DNA of 11,643 bases from an uncultured Dokdonia sp. (GCA_937124495.1 CAKZKZ010000210.1:1-11643); one strand, 5' to 3'. Shown: positions 1 through 6,222, counted from the first letter of the stretch. Numbers and translations are program-made. The notes: a model not told the origin generated them from the letters alone.

Positions 1-167
1 ACGTGTCTCATCATTGAGCGCTTTAAATAGTGTATTCAAATAATTAAGTATTTAGACAAATATCTAATTAATAGACGTAACTTTCAAATAATCGTTACAT
101 ATTTTGATGAAAATTAATTTGTAAACGTTGTAATAATTGCTTTGAAGTCTTTTTTTATTGGGTTTTT

Positions 168-181
168 GCTTTCGCGAAAGT
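168..181. repeat. Palindromic repeat GCTTTCGCGAAAG(t), copy 1
   Basis: The sequence at 169-180 is a perfect 12-bp palindrome, CTTTCGCGAAAG, preceded by G. It matches 13 of 14 positions of the perfect palindrome GCTTTCGCGAAAGC at 5011-5024. Both copies lie in spacers, and a split version appears near 9026-9083. Several non-coding copies in 11.6 kb point to a dispersed genomic repeat rather than a site for one gene. Confidence 0.7.
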
Positions 182-296
182 GTACTTATGAGATTCACAA
201 TCATAGGGAGAGTCAGATGTGAACGCTATAAAAAATAATAGCTGTTAACGTGTTTGTATATGAAAAGTAATGCTGAAAAATCACTATCCATTCGGT

Positions 297-439
297 TGGG
301 TAAGAGGCCAAATTTTTCAATTTTTATGTTTAATTTTCTTTTCTAAATATAACAAAATTAAAAATTTGACGTACTTTATAAATATATAAAATCTCTCGGA
401 AACCCTATATTTGCTATGTTTTATATATGGTCTTACCCA
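297..439. repeat. Inverted repeat spanning the spacer downstream of the CBASS operon
   Basis: TGGGTAAGA at 297-305 is the exact reverse complement of TCTTACCCA at 431-439. Just outside and inside these arms there is weaker symmetry: the stretch around 255-267 (TATATGAAAAGTA) resembles the reverse complement of the stretch around 417-430. The whole could fold as a large imperfect stem. It may be the edge of an inserted cassette; that is inference. Confidence 0.4.
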
Positions 440-447
440 TCTGGGGT

Positions 448-1380
448 TTATTCATTTTTTTCAAATATCAGCATTTCATCAAAACCACTTCTTAAAGCTA
501 AATCTTTTAATGTTACGATAAATCTGTCTAATTCTCTACTTAAAATTGATTCATAATCTTCACTCATAGAATTAAAATCATTTGGTAAAAGGTTTTGGAT
601 AGCATAATTTATTCCAGTTAGTATTGTTGGAAAATCAATGAACATTAATTTATTATCCTTTATCTCTGTTTCTAGATTTATAAACCTTGGACGACCTGCA
701 TAATGAAAAGAAACACTTTTTGTTGAACGCCCCTTTTTAATTTTCTCAAATTGAAGATTCAAGTCCGAGTTCAATTTTTTAGGAATTATAATTTTTATTA
801 AACAATCTTCGTATTTTTTTCCCTCTTCTTCAAATCCACCTTGTTCAATTAAATATCGACACGTTGGTGAAATTAAATTTTCAAAATACACAGAAGCTAA
901 AGTTGAAGAAGGAAAGAAATTTACAGATGAATCTCTTTGAGTTCTAAATAAATCACCTACTGTTGAAATTGCGTTTATAAAACTGCCAGATTCTTTTTTT
1001 GAAAACCTTGCAAGTGAAATACCTTTAATATCTGAAAGTATTTTTAATTCTTTCTCTACAACGAAAGCGCACTTTGATAATCCTAATCGACCCATAAATA
1101 GACCTAATTCAAAAAGTACATTATCACGGGATTGAAGCATTTCTTGTTCTCTAACTATTACTTTGTCATCGGTTGTTCCTAGAAGGATTCCAAAGTCATA
1201 TTGCAATGTAGCTTTTAATAGATCGTGAAGAAAGTTGTTGTTTATTTTAAATACAGCAGTATCCCAAACAGTATCATTCCAAATTGTTACTTCAAATTCA
1301 GGTTCTAGAATTTTCTTAGCAGATTCAGCTAATGTTAGTTCTTCAGATGATGAGCCAATAAATATTCTTTTCTTTCTCAT
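448..1380 (-). CDS. cap12: TIR-STING cyclic-dinucleotide receptor and NAD+ hydrolase (CBASS effector)
   Basis: This is the effector of a CBASS defence operon. Residues 1-110 form a TIR-like domain of the predicted nucleotide-binding type: a first strand RIFIGSSSEE (5-14), then RDNVLFELGLFMG (85-97). By family precedent Glu91 in FELG is the NADase catalytic residue. Residues from about 155 to 310 fit a bacterial STING domain: PSSTLASVYFEN (157-168) matches the first STING helix, a GRPR loop (229-232) fits the lid with ligand-contacting Arg, and DFPTIL (249-254) carries an Asp/Thr pair likely to read a guanine base. No membrane segment is visible, as in bacterial STING and unlike animal STING. 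In characterised relatives c-di-GMP drives filament formation and NAD+ depletion, killing the infected cell. The start codon overlaps the stop of the upstream cyclase gene (ATGA), implying translational coupling. The TIR call is very secure; the STING call rests on motif and context recognition. Confidence 0.88.
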   Translation of the reverse strand: MRKKRIFIGSSSEELTLAESAKKILEPEFEVTIWNDTVWDTAVFKINNNFLHDLLKATLQYDFGILLGTTDDKVIVREQEMLQSRDNVLFELGLFMGRLGLSKCAFVVEKELKILSDIKGISLARFSKKESGSFINAISTVGDLFRTQRDSSVNFFPSSTLASVYFENLISPTCRYLIEQGGFEEEGKKYEDCLIKIIIPKKLNSDLNLQFEKIKKGRSTKSVSFHYAGRPRFINLETEIKDNKLMFIDFPTILTGINYAIQNLLPNDFNSMSEDYESILSRELDRFIVTLKDLALRSGFDEMLIFEKNE

Positions 1381-2435
1381 ATTACAACAGCTTTTTTAAG
1401 GTCTAATAAAATAGAGTCTATTTCTGCCATTAGATTTTCTAAACTATTCAATTTCGAATTGTCATAACGGAATATATATTCATTGTTATCAACCGATTTT
1501 AAATTATTTGAGTGTTCAATATTTTCAGACAAACTCTTTAATTGTAAATAAATAACTGGTACTAACTCATAGAAGTTTTTACTTGAATATTTATAAGTTT
1601 CTATATTATAGCAAATAGCATTAAAATCAAAACTAGAAAGTTTTATTTCTAAATCAGAATCAGCTTTTATGTTTTTTAGAAACCTAATCATTTTTTTTAG
1701 TCTTCCATTAGTTTCTGTACTTCGCTCATTTACTCTTTTTATACTTAAAAAAGGATAGTCTGCATCTCCTTTTGAATTGGATTCTTTATTATATACTTGA
1801 ATTCCACGAAAATCGGAATCTTTATCTCTTAAAACAGCTGTAACGCTATCATACCAATTTGCAATTACTATATCTACATCTCTATTTAGGCTTTTATTGG
1901 TTATTTTAATTGCTTTAGGATGTGATATATCACATATATCATAAATGGGGTTTAATGTGTTTTCTGAATCTATACGATTCTTTTTTAAATCGGTCAATGC
2001 ACTTCCTGAATAGCCTGCATTGTCTATTTCTCCTTGTAATTTTTGAATTTGTGTATAATTTAATTGAGATTTTAAACTTTCTGTTGTCAATACAGTATTA
2101 ATTGATGTACGGTCAAATGTGTAAAATTTGTCGCATATCACTAATAAATCAATATCGCTAGCACCTTTGATGTGTGTATTGGTCATAACAGAACCTTGAT
2201 ATTTATAAACCACATCAGATAAATTTTCTTTCAGGTGATTTTGAACTCTTTCTCCTGCTAATTTACTTTTTTGAGTATATTCAGGTTCGACACCTTTCAT
2301 TGCGTAACGAACATATTTCAATATGTCACTATATGAAATTGAAGATAATTCATCTGAAAATGCTTTTTCAAGAGCAATACTTTCAGGATTAGTTCTTGCT
2401 TGTATGTTTTGTATTAATCTTCTATAATCTTTCAT
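1377..2435 (-). CDS. cdnE: CD-NTase cyclic-oligonucleotide synthase (CBASS cyclase, CdnE-like)
   Basis: This enzyme belongs to the cGAS/DncV-like nucleotidyltransferases and should make the second messenger that activates the TIR-STING protein encoded next to it. The polymerase-beta-type active site is intact: G81-S82, then D94-x-D96 in KGASDIDLLVI, and a third metal-binding Asp188 in RDVDIVIANW. The segment EPEYTQKSKLAGERVQNHLK (52-69) is the typical CD-NTase N-terminal helix lead-in. Residues from about 230 to 345 fit the helical OAS1-like C-terminal half. STING-linked cyclases in Bacteroidota belong to clade E and make c-di-GMP; this product is inferred from the partner. There are no Cap2/Cap3 ancillary genes, so this is a minimal type I system. 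Base composition is AT-richer than in the murA neighbourhood. Confidence 0.9.
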   Translation of the reverse strand: MKDYRRLIQNIQARTNPESIALEKAFSDELSSISYSDILKYVRYAMKGVEPEYTQKSKLAGERVQNHLKENLSDVVYKYQGSVMTNTHIKGASDIDLLVICDKFYTFDRTSINTVLTTESLKSQLNYTQIQKLQGEIDNAGYSGSALTDLKKNRIDSENTLNPIYDICDISHPKAIKITNKSLNRDVDIVIANWYDSVTAVLRDKDSDFRGIQVYNKESNSKGDADYPFLSIKRVNERSTETNGRLKKMIRFLKNIKADSDLEIKLSSFDFNAICYNIETYKYSSKNFYELVPVIYLQLKSLSENIEHSNNLKSVDNNEYIFRYDNSKLNSLENLMAEIDSILLDLKKAVVI

Positions 2436-2453
2436 TTATAATTTGATTTTTAG

Positions 2454-2461
2454 CAAAGTTA
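2454..2461 (-). promoter_or_regulatory. Candidate -7 box of the CBASS operon promoter
   Basis: On the minus strand this reads TAACTTTG, a perfect match to the Bacteroidota -7 consensus TAnnTTTG. It lies 18 bases before the cdnE ATG, which would give a leader of roughly 12-13 bases, similar to the ABC-F gene in this window. No clear TTG -33 element is found 17-23 bases upstream, so the promoter may be weak or activator-dependent. Confidence 0.5.
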
Positions 2462-2524
2462 ATTTGAGGTAACTTTTAAATTTTACTGTTTTCCGTAGAT
2501 TATAAATTATTTCGTAGTGTTTCT

Positions 2525-2577
2525 GAACCTTGTGGCTAACACTAGTATAAAACGAATATACAATATTATACAGGTTC
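2525..2577. repeat. Nested inverted repeat upstream of the CBASS operon
   Basis: GAACCT (2525-2530) pairs with AGGTTC (2572-2577), and GTATAA (2545-2550) pairs with TTATAC (2566-2571). Together they make one stem with a 14-base bulge on the left arm only. The left side contains CTAACACTAGTATAAAA (2536-2552), which resembles TAACGTGTTTGTATATGAAAA (246-266) on the other side of the operon, in the same orientation. One-sided bulges recall recombination-site hairpins, but function is unknown. Confidence 0.4.
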
Positions 2578-2779
2578 ACTATCATAAAACCAATAGGTTA
2601 TCAAAAGTTTTAGACATCAAAATTATAACTAGAGAAAGGTGGGTTATGGAAAGGATTTACTACCATACTTTTGACTTCCAACAACTACATAAATGCTAAA
2701 GACTAAGAGCGAATAGCTGAATTTTAATGGATATAATAAAGACAAAATAAAATTAAACGCTGGTTTGCACAATTTTTAG

Positions 2780-2786
2780 TATTTTG
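2780..2786 (+). promoter_or_regulatory. Weak candidate -7 box for the DUF4290-murA unit
   Basis: TATTTTG is one T short of the TAnnTTTG consensus. It lies about 45 bases before the proposed TTG start. TTTG at 2764-2767 is only 12 bases upstream, closer than the usual -33 spacing. This is the best promoter-like sequence in the leader but is not strong. Confidence 0.25.
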
Positions 2787-2830
2787 CAAGAGTTTACGTA
2801 AGTAGACAAACTTCACTTAATTTTTTACAA

Positions 2831-3475
2831 TTGATAGATCAATTAGAATACAACACAGAGAGAGATCACTTGATCATTCCGGAATATGGACGCCATATTC
2901 AAAAAATGGTAGATCAAACTACCGTGATAGAAGATCGCGAAGAGCGTAACAAAGTAGCCAAAGCTATTATTGCTGTGATGGGAAATTTACAGCCACACTT
3001 AAGAGATGTGCCGGATTTCCAACATAAACTTTGGGATCAGTTATTTATTATGTCTGATTTTGAATTAGATGTAGATTCTCCTTATGGGAAACCATCTAGA
3101 GAAGAATTGGCAGAACGTCCTGAGCCTTTAGGGTATCCTCAAAACTTTCCGAAGTACCGATTTTATGGTAATAATATCAAGCAAATGATTGATGTTGCTG
3201 TAGGATGGGAAAAAGGAGAAATGCGTGATGCGTTAGAGTATACGATTGCCAACCACATGAAAAAGTGTTTCCTTAATTGGAATAAAGACACGGTAGAAGA
3301 TGATGTGATTTTTAATCATCTTTTTGAATTGAGTGAAGGGGCTATTAACCTTCGCGAAAAAGATGAAACTCTACGCGATTCTGAAAAACTTATTAGAGCC
3401 ACTAAAAAAGCAAAAGCAGCAGATCATCCTGTTAAGAAATCTAAAAATAATTACACGCGTAAAAAGCGATACTAA
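2831..3475 (+). CDS. DUF4290 domain-containing protein
   Basis: A 214-residue protein of the DUF4290 family, conserved in Bacteroidota and of unknown function. The N-terminal LEYNTERDHLIIPEYGRHIQ motif is typical, as is the region around PYGKPSREEL and NFPKYRFYGNNI. The C-terminal 25 or so residues are Lys/Arg-rich and low in complexity, suggesting nucleic-acid contact or a disordered tail. The start is TTG at 2831: the frame is closed by TAG at 2777, there is no ATG between, and the next ATG (MVDQTT, residue 26) would remove the conserved N-terminus. murA follows after 22 bases, so the two are likely co-transcribed, as is usual in this phylum. This suggests, but does not show, a link to envelope growth. 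Confidence 0.88.
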   Translation: MIDQLEYNTERDHLIIPEYGRHIQKMVDQTTVIEDREERNKVAKAIIAVMGNLQPHLRDVPDFQHKLWDQLFIMSDFELDVDSPYGKPSREELAERPEPLGYPQNFPKYRFYGNNIKQMIDVAVGWEKGEMRDALEYTIANHMKKCFLNWNKDTVEDDVIFNHLFELSEGAINLREKDETLRDSEKLIRATKKAKAADHPVKKSKNNYTRKKRY

Positions 3476-3497
3476 CACCTTATTTTTTACATAATAC

Positions 3498-4811
3498 ATG
3501 GGTACATTTCAAATAGAAGGAGGTCACCAACTTAAAGGTGAAATCCAACCACAAGGAGCAAAAAACGAAGTATTACAAATCTTATGTGCAGTATTACTCA
3601 CTCCTGAGAAAGTAACTATTACTAATATTCCTGATATACTAGATGTCAATAAACTGATACATATCTTAGGGAATTTAGGTGTAAAAACGCAAAAATTAGG
3701 AAAAGGATCTTATACGTTTAAAAGTGACGAACTCAAACTTGACTATTTAGAAAGTGAACTTTTTAAACAAGAGGGAAGTGGGTTACGTGGCTCTATTATG
3801 ATCGTCGGTCCTTTATTAGCTCGTTTTGGAAAGGGATATATTCCACGTCCAGGAGGAGATAAAATAGGTCGTCGTAGATTGGATACCCATTTTGAAGGAT
3901 TTATCAAATTAGGTGCCGATTTCAGATATAATAAAGAAGAACGTTTTTATGGCGTAGAAGCTCCAAACGGATTGACAGGAACATATATGCTTCTAGATGA
4001 AGCATCAGTTACTGGGACAGCAAATATTGTCATGGCAGCTGTACTTGCCAAAGGAAAAACAACGATTTATAACGCCGCTTGTGAGCCATACTTACAACAG
4101 CTTTGTAAGATGCTTAACAAGATGGGCGCAAAGATTACAGGTGTAGGTTCTAACATGCTTCATATAGAAGGTGTAGAAGCTTTAGGAGGTTGTGAGCATC
4201 GTATCTTACCAGATATGATTGAAATTGGTTCTTGGATAGGACTTGCCGCAATGACTAAAAGTGAAATCACGATTAAGAATGTGAGTTGGGACGACTTAGG
4301 TGTCATTCCAAATACCTTTAGAAAATTAGGAATTACCTTAGAACGTAGAGGCGATGATATTTATATTCCTGCTCATACAGATGGGTACCAGATAGAAAGT
4401 TATATAGATGGTTCTTTTATGACCATTGCAGATGCCCCTTGGCCAGGGTTTACACCCGATTTATTGAGTATTATTTTGGTGGTAGCTACACAAGCTAGAG
4501 GCGAAGTGATGGTACATCAAAAGATGTTTGAAAGTAGATTGTTCTTTACCGATAAATTAATTGATATGGGCGCAAAAATTATTCTTTGTGATCCGCATCG
4601 TGCTACGATTATAGGGCATGACTTTAAGTCAACGCTTAAAGCGACCACGATGGTATCTCCAGATATACGTGCTGGTATCTCCTTGCTTATAGCAGCTTTG
4701 AGTGCCAAAGGAACGTCTGTTATCCACAATATCGAGCAAATTGATCGAGGATATGAAAATATAGACGAACGCCTTCGCGCTATCGGAGCCAAGATTATTA
4801 GAACAACGTAG
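3498..4811 (+). CDS. murA: UDP-N-acetylglucosamine 1-carboxyvinyltransferase (MurA), Cys-to-Asp active-site variant
   Basis: MurA transfers enolpyruvate from PEP to UDP-GlcNAc, the first committed step of peptidoglycan synthesis in the cytoplasm. At 437 residues it is close to the normal size (about 420). It has the substrate-binding K22-N23 pair in GAKNEVLQIL, the active-site loop PGGDKIGRRRLDTH (118-131), and the Asp321 equivalent of E. coli Asp305 in PGFTPDLL. The residue at the place of E. coli Cys115 is Asp121. Enzymes with Asp here stay active but are not alkylated by fosfomycin, so intrinsic fosfomycin resistance is predicted. The loop also has RRRLD where E. coli has ARPVD. The gene follows the DUF4290 gene by 22 bases and is followed by a hairpin terminator. 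Confidence 0.96.
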   Translation: MGTFQIEGGHQLKGEIQPQGAKNEVLQILCAVLLTPEKVTITNIPDILDVNKLIHILGNLGVKTQKLGKGSYTFKSDELKLDYLESELFKQEGSGLRGSIMIVGPLLARFGKGYIPRPGGDKIGRRRLDTHFEGFIKLGADFRYNKEERFYGVEAPNGLTGTYMLLDEASVTGTANIVMAAVLAKGKTTIYNAACEPYLQQLCKMLNKMGAKITGVGSNMLHIEGVEALGGCEHRILPDMIEIGSWIGLAAMTKSEITIKNVSWDDLGVIPNTFRKLGITLERRGDDIYIPAHTDGYQIESYIDGSFMTIADAPWPGFTPDLLSIILVVATQARGEVMVHQKMFESRLFFTDKLIDMGAKIILCDPHRATIIGHDFKSTLKATTMVSPDIRAGISLLIAALSAKGTSVIHNIEQIDRGYENIDERLRAIGAKIIRTT

Positions 4812-4837
4812 TTTTCAAAAAGATAAAAGAATATAGG

Positions 4838-4860
4838 AAATAGAGTAGTACTCTATTTTT
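4838..4860 (+). terminator. Rho-independent terminator of murA
   Basis: AAATAGAG (4838-4845) and CTCTATTT (4851-4858) form an 8-bp stem with loop TAGTA, followed by T residues. An outer pair TTTTCAAAAA (4812-4821) and TTTTTGAAAA (4856-4865) can pair too and overlaps the inner right arm, so two alternative folds compete. Confidence 0.65.
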
Positions 4861-4902
4861 GAAAATTGCTAAACTCTAAAAATAAAGTAAGGTGATTGAG
4901 TG

Positions 4903-4923
4903 ATTTTTGCTTTTCGCAAAAAT
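4903..4923. repeat. Short hairpin, possible diverged palindrome copy
   Basis: ATTTTTGC (4903-4910) pairs with GCAAAAAT (4916-4923) around TTTTC. The centre GCTTTTCGC resembles the GCTTTCGC half of the palindromic repeat in this window. There is no T tract after it on the plus strand, so it is not a convincing second terminator. Confidence 0.4.
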
Positions 4924-5010
4924 TGTATCAAAATTACCAACTTTGAAAAGAATAAAAGTAACAGTTTCCCTCCTTGATTAGGGTTTAAGGGGTATGTTAA
5001 AACTGAGTGA

Positions 5011-5024
5011 GCTTTCGCGAAAGC
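5011..5024. repeat. Palindromic repeat GCTTTCGCGAAAGC, perfect copy
   Basis: A perfect 14-bp palindrome in the spacer between murA and the endonuclease V gene, 48 bases before the latter's start. It matches the copy at 168-181. A dispersed genomic repeat is likely. It could be a protein-binding site, as its symmetry suggests a dimeric binder, but no such protein is implied here. Confidence 0.75.
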
Positions 5025-5071
5025 ATAGATATTAGATACCTCCTTCCATATAATACAATTAATTCCACTTC

Positions 5072-5572
5072 ATGATCCTTGCTTTTGACACCCATTACTT
5101 TGATGATAAAGCAAAGACCGTTGCGGTTCAGTTTGAACATTGGACAGATGAATTTCCTTGTCAAATCTATGAAGAAACGCTAGAGGGTATCGCTGCTTAT
5201 GAATCAGGATCATTTTACAAACGAGAACTTCCTTGTATTTTAAGTCTTTTGAAACAAATTGATCTCACCATAATTGAAATGATTATCGTCGATGGATTTG
5301 TTGTCTTGAATGATGAAGGTGCTCTAGGGTTAGGAGGCTATTTGCATGAAGCTTTAGATGAAAAGATTCCTGTGATTGGTGTCGCCAAAAATAACTTTGC
5401 AAAGATCGATGCCTTAAAAATCCCTGTACTTCGTGGAGATAGTAAAAAACCATTATACATTACTTCAAAAGGAATAGCGCTACAACAAGCCGCTTCGTAT
5501 ATACAAGAAATGCACGGAGACTATCGTTTTCCTACCTTATTGAAAGAAGTAGATAGGATAGGGAGGGAGTGA
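5072..5572 (+). CDS. nfi: Short divergent endonuclease V family protein
   Basis: Endonuclease V cuts DNA or RNA near deaminated adenine (inosine). This 166-residue protein aligns along its length with the E. coli enzyme (about 223 residues) but is shorter at the N-terminus. The acidic metal-binding residues are kept: Asp6 in AFDTHY, Glu52 in YKRELP, Asp74 in IVDGF. Also kept are IGVAK (102-106) and the C-terminal PLYI...DYRFP pattern. Two family hallmarks are changed. The strand-separating wedge PYIPG reads AYESG (42-46), with the Tyr kept, and the GxxHPR element after VDG reads VLNDEG. Catalysis is therefore plausible, but substrate preference may differ. It stands alone, with murA terminated before it and its own terminator after it. 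The start is ATG, without an evident ribosome-binding site. Confidence 0.85.
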   Translation: MILAFDTHYFDDKAKTVAVQFEHWTDEFPCQIYEETLEGIAAYESGSFYKRELPCILSLLKQIDLTIIEMIIVDGFVVLNDEGALGLGGYLHEALDEKIPVIGVAKNNFAKIDALKIPVLRGDSKKPLYITSKGIALQQAASYIQEMHGDYRFPTLLKEVDRIGRE

Positions 5573-5613
5573 TGAATAGGGGAGTATCCTTTTTCGTTTA
5601 TATAAAAACAATG

Positions 5614-5647
5614 AAAAAGCACAAACCCCAAAGAGTTGTGCTTTTTT
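5614..5647. terminator. Bidirectional terminator between the endonuclease V and YHS genes
   Basis: AAAAAGCACAA (5614-5624) and TTGTGCTTTTT (5636-5646) form a perfect 11-bp stem with an 11-base loop. Runs of A before and T after it let it work in both directions. It sits between two convergent genes, as expected. Confidence 0.88.
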
Positions 5648-5704
5648 AAGCATAAGATATATTTTGTTATCCAGCGTTTATTTTAATACTGCAAAGTTTT
5701 CATT

Positions 5705-6175
5705 TTAATTACTTTTTAAAGTCTTCCAATTTTTAATGGCTAACTTTTCCATATCAGATTCATTGTTGATCCAGGGAATGATTGTATTGAAAGGTTTACC
5801 TTCCCAAAAATCATTGTAAAACAAGTACAATTTTCCATCATCAATTCTAAATGTTTCAGGATCGACAGGGACTTTTTTGTTCATTTTGGCAACAGCAAAT
5901 GCACAATACCCATCAAATTGAGGTAAATGTTTCTTTGGATTTGCTTTGAACGTGTTGAGATTATCCGCATTCATGAAGTAATACGTTGCTCCATTATGCT
6001 CAGTTGAATATTCAACGCTACCTTTTTCTGCAGTATTTGTTGTGAAATAATTTACAACATCATACCCTTTGTTAGCCAATTTGTTTTCATCTGTGTTCAC
6101 GCTTTGTGCGTATAGGCTGTTTACACTCATAATGACAATTGCGACCATCAGTATTTTCTTAATTATATTCATCAT
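5705..6175 (-). CDS. Exported YHS-domain protein
   Basis: A 156-residue protein with an N-terminal signal peptide: Lys-rich start, hydrophobic stretch at about 8-21, likely cleavage after YAQ (22-24). The mature part is a YHS domain of the stand-alone Bacteroidota/Proteobacteria type: GYDVVNYF (37-44), HNGATYYF (60-67), GYCAFAVA (89-96) with Cys91, then VDPETFRIDDGKLYLFYN (104-121). YHS domains are linked to metal binding in several proteins, but the role of this periplasmic form is not known. The gene is divergent from the AraC regulator at 6280, sharing a 104-base control region. The ATG at 6175 and the next at 6172 are both possible starts. Confidence 0.9.
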   Translation of the reverse strand: MMNIIKKILMVAIVIMSVNSLYAQSVNTDENKLANKGYDVVNYFTTNTAEKGSVEYSTEHNGATYYFMNADNLNTFKANPKKHLPQFDGYCAFAVAKMNKKVPVDPETFRIDDGKLYLFYNDFWEGKPFNTIIPWINNESDMEKLAIKNWKTLKSN

Positions 6176-6202
6176 GTTTTTATTTTAGGTTAATAATTAG
6201 AG

Positions 6203-6210
6203 CAAATTTA
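6203..6210 (-). promoter_or_regulatory. -7 box of the YHS gene promoter
   Basis: On the minus strand this reads TAAATTTG, followed by CTC. It lies 27 bases before the ATG. A TTTG at 6229-6226 (minus strand) could be the -33 element, though the gap of 15 bases is a little short. The same string TAnnTTTGCTC occurs on the plus strand for the divergent regulator gene, which strengthens both calls. Confidence 0.6.
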
Positions 6211-6222
6211 TAATCATAAAAT

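Larger units (their letters stand above)
1..447. other. AT-rich spacer left of the CBASS operon
   Basis: I see no complete gene here. In plus frame 1 the first 30 bases could be the last codons of a gene (ending IIERFK then TAG). On the minus strand two ATG codons (near 11-14) could instead open a gene leaving the window. Neither can be decided from so few bases. The rest holds a palindromic repeat (168-181), a 9-bp inverted repeat (297-305 with 431-439) and long A/T runs. The nearby TIR-STING gene ends at 448, and no strong hairpin with a T tract follows it on the minus strand, so its terminator is not evident. Confidence 0.6.
2436..2830. other. Structured non-coding spacer between the CBASS operon and the DUF4290 gene
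   Basis: I find no convincing gene. A 60-codon plus-strand frame beginning with GTG at 2517 and short minus-strand frames are open, but none resembles a protein I know and composition looks non-coding. The spacer holds the cdnE promoter box (2454-2461), a folded inverted repeat (2525-2577), and a GC-richer stretch at about 2630-2700 that resembles a conserved spacer element of flavobacterial genomes; this last is from memory and unproven. The leader of the DUF4290-murA unit follows. Confidence 0.55.

Noticed and set aside
168..181. Palindrome considered as a CRISPR repeat or a terminator
   Set aside because: No regular spacing of copies, and no T tract follows.
2517..2699. Open frame of 60 codons on the plus strand starting with GTG
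   Set aside because: No known motif, overlaps a folded repeat, no promoter or ribosome-binding site, composition like spacer.
4517..4792. 91-codon minus-strand frame within murA
   Set aside because: Antisense to a strongly conserved part of murA, with no protein-like features of its own.
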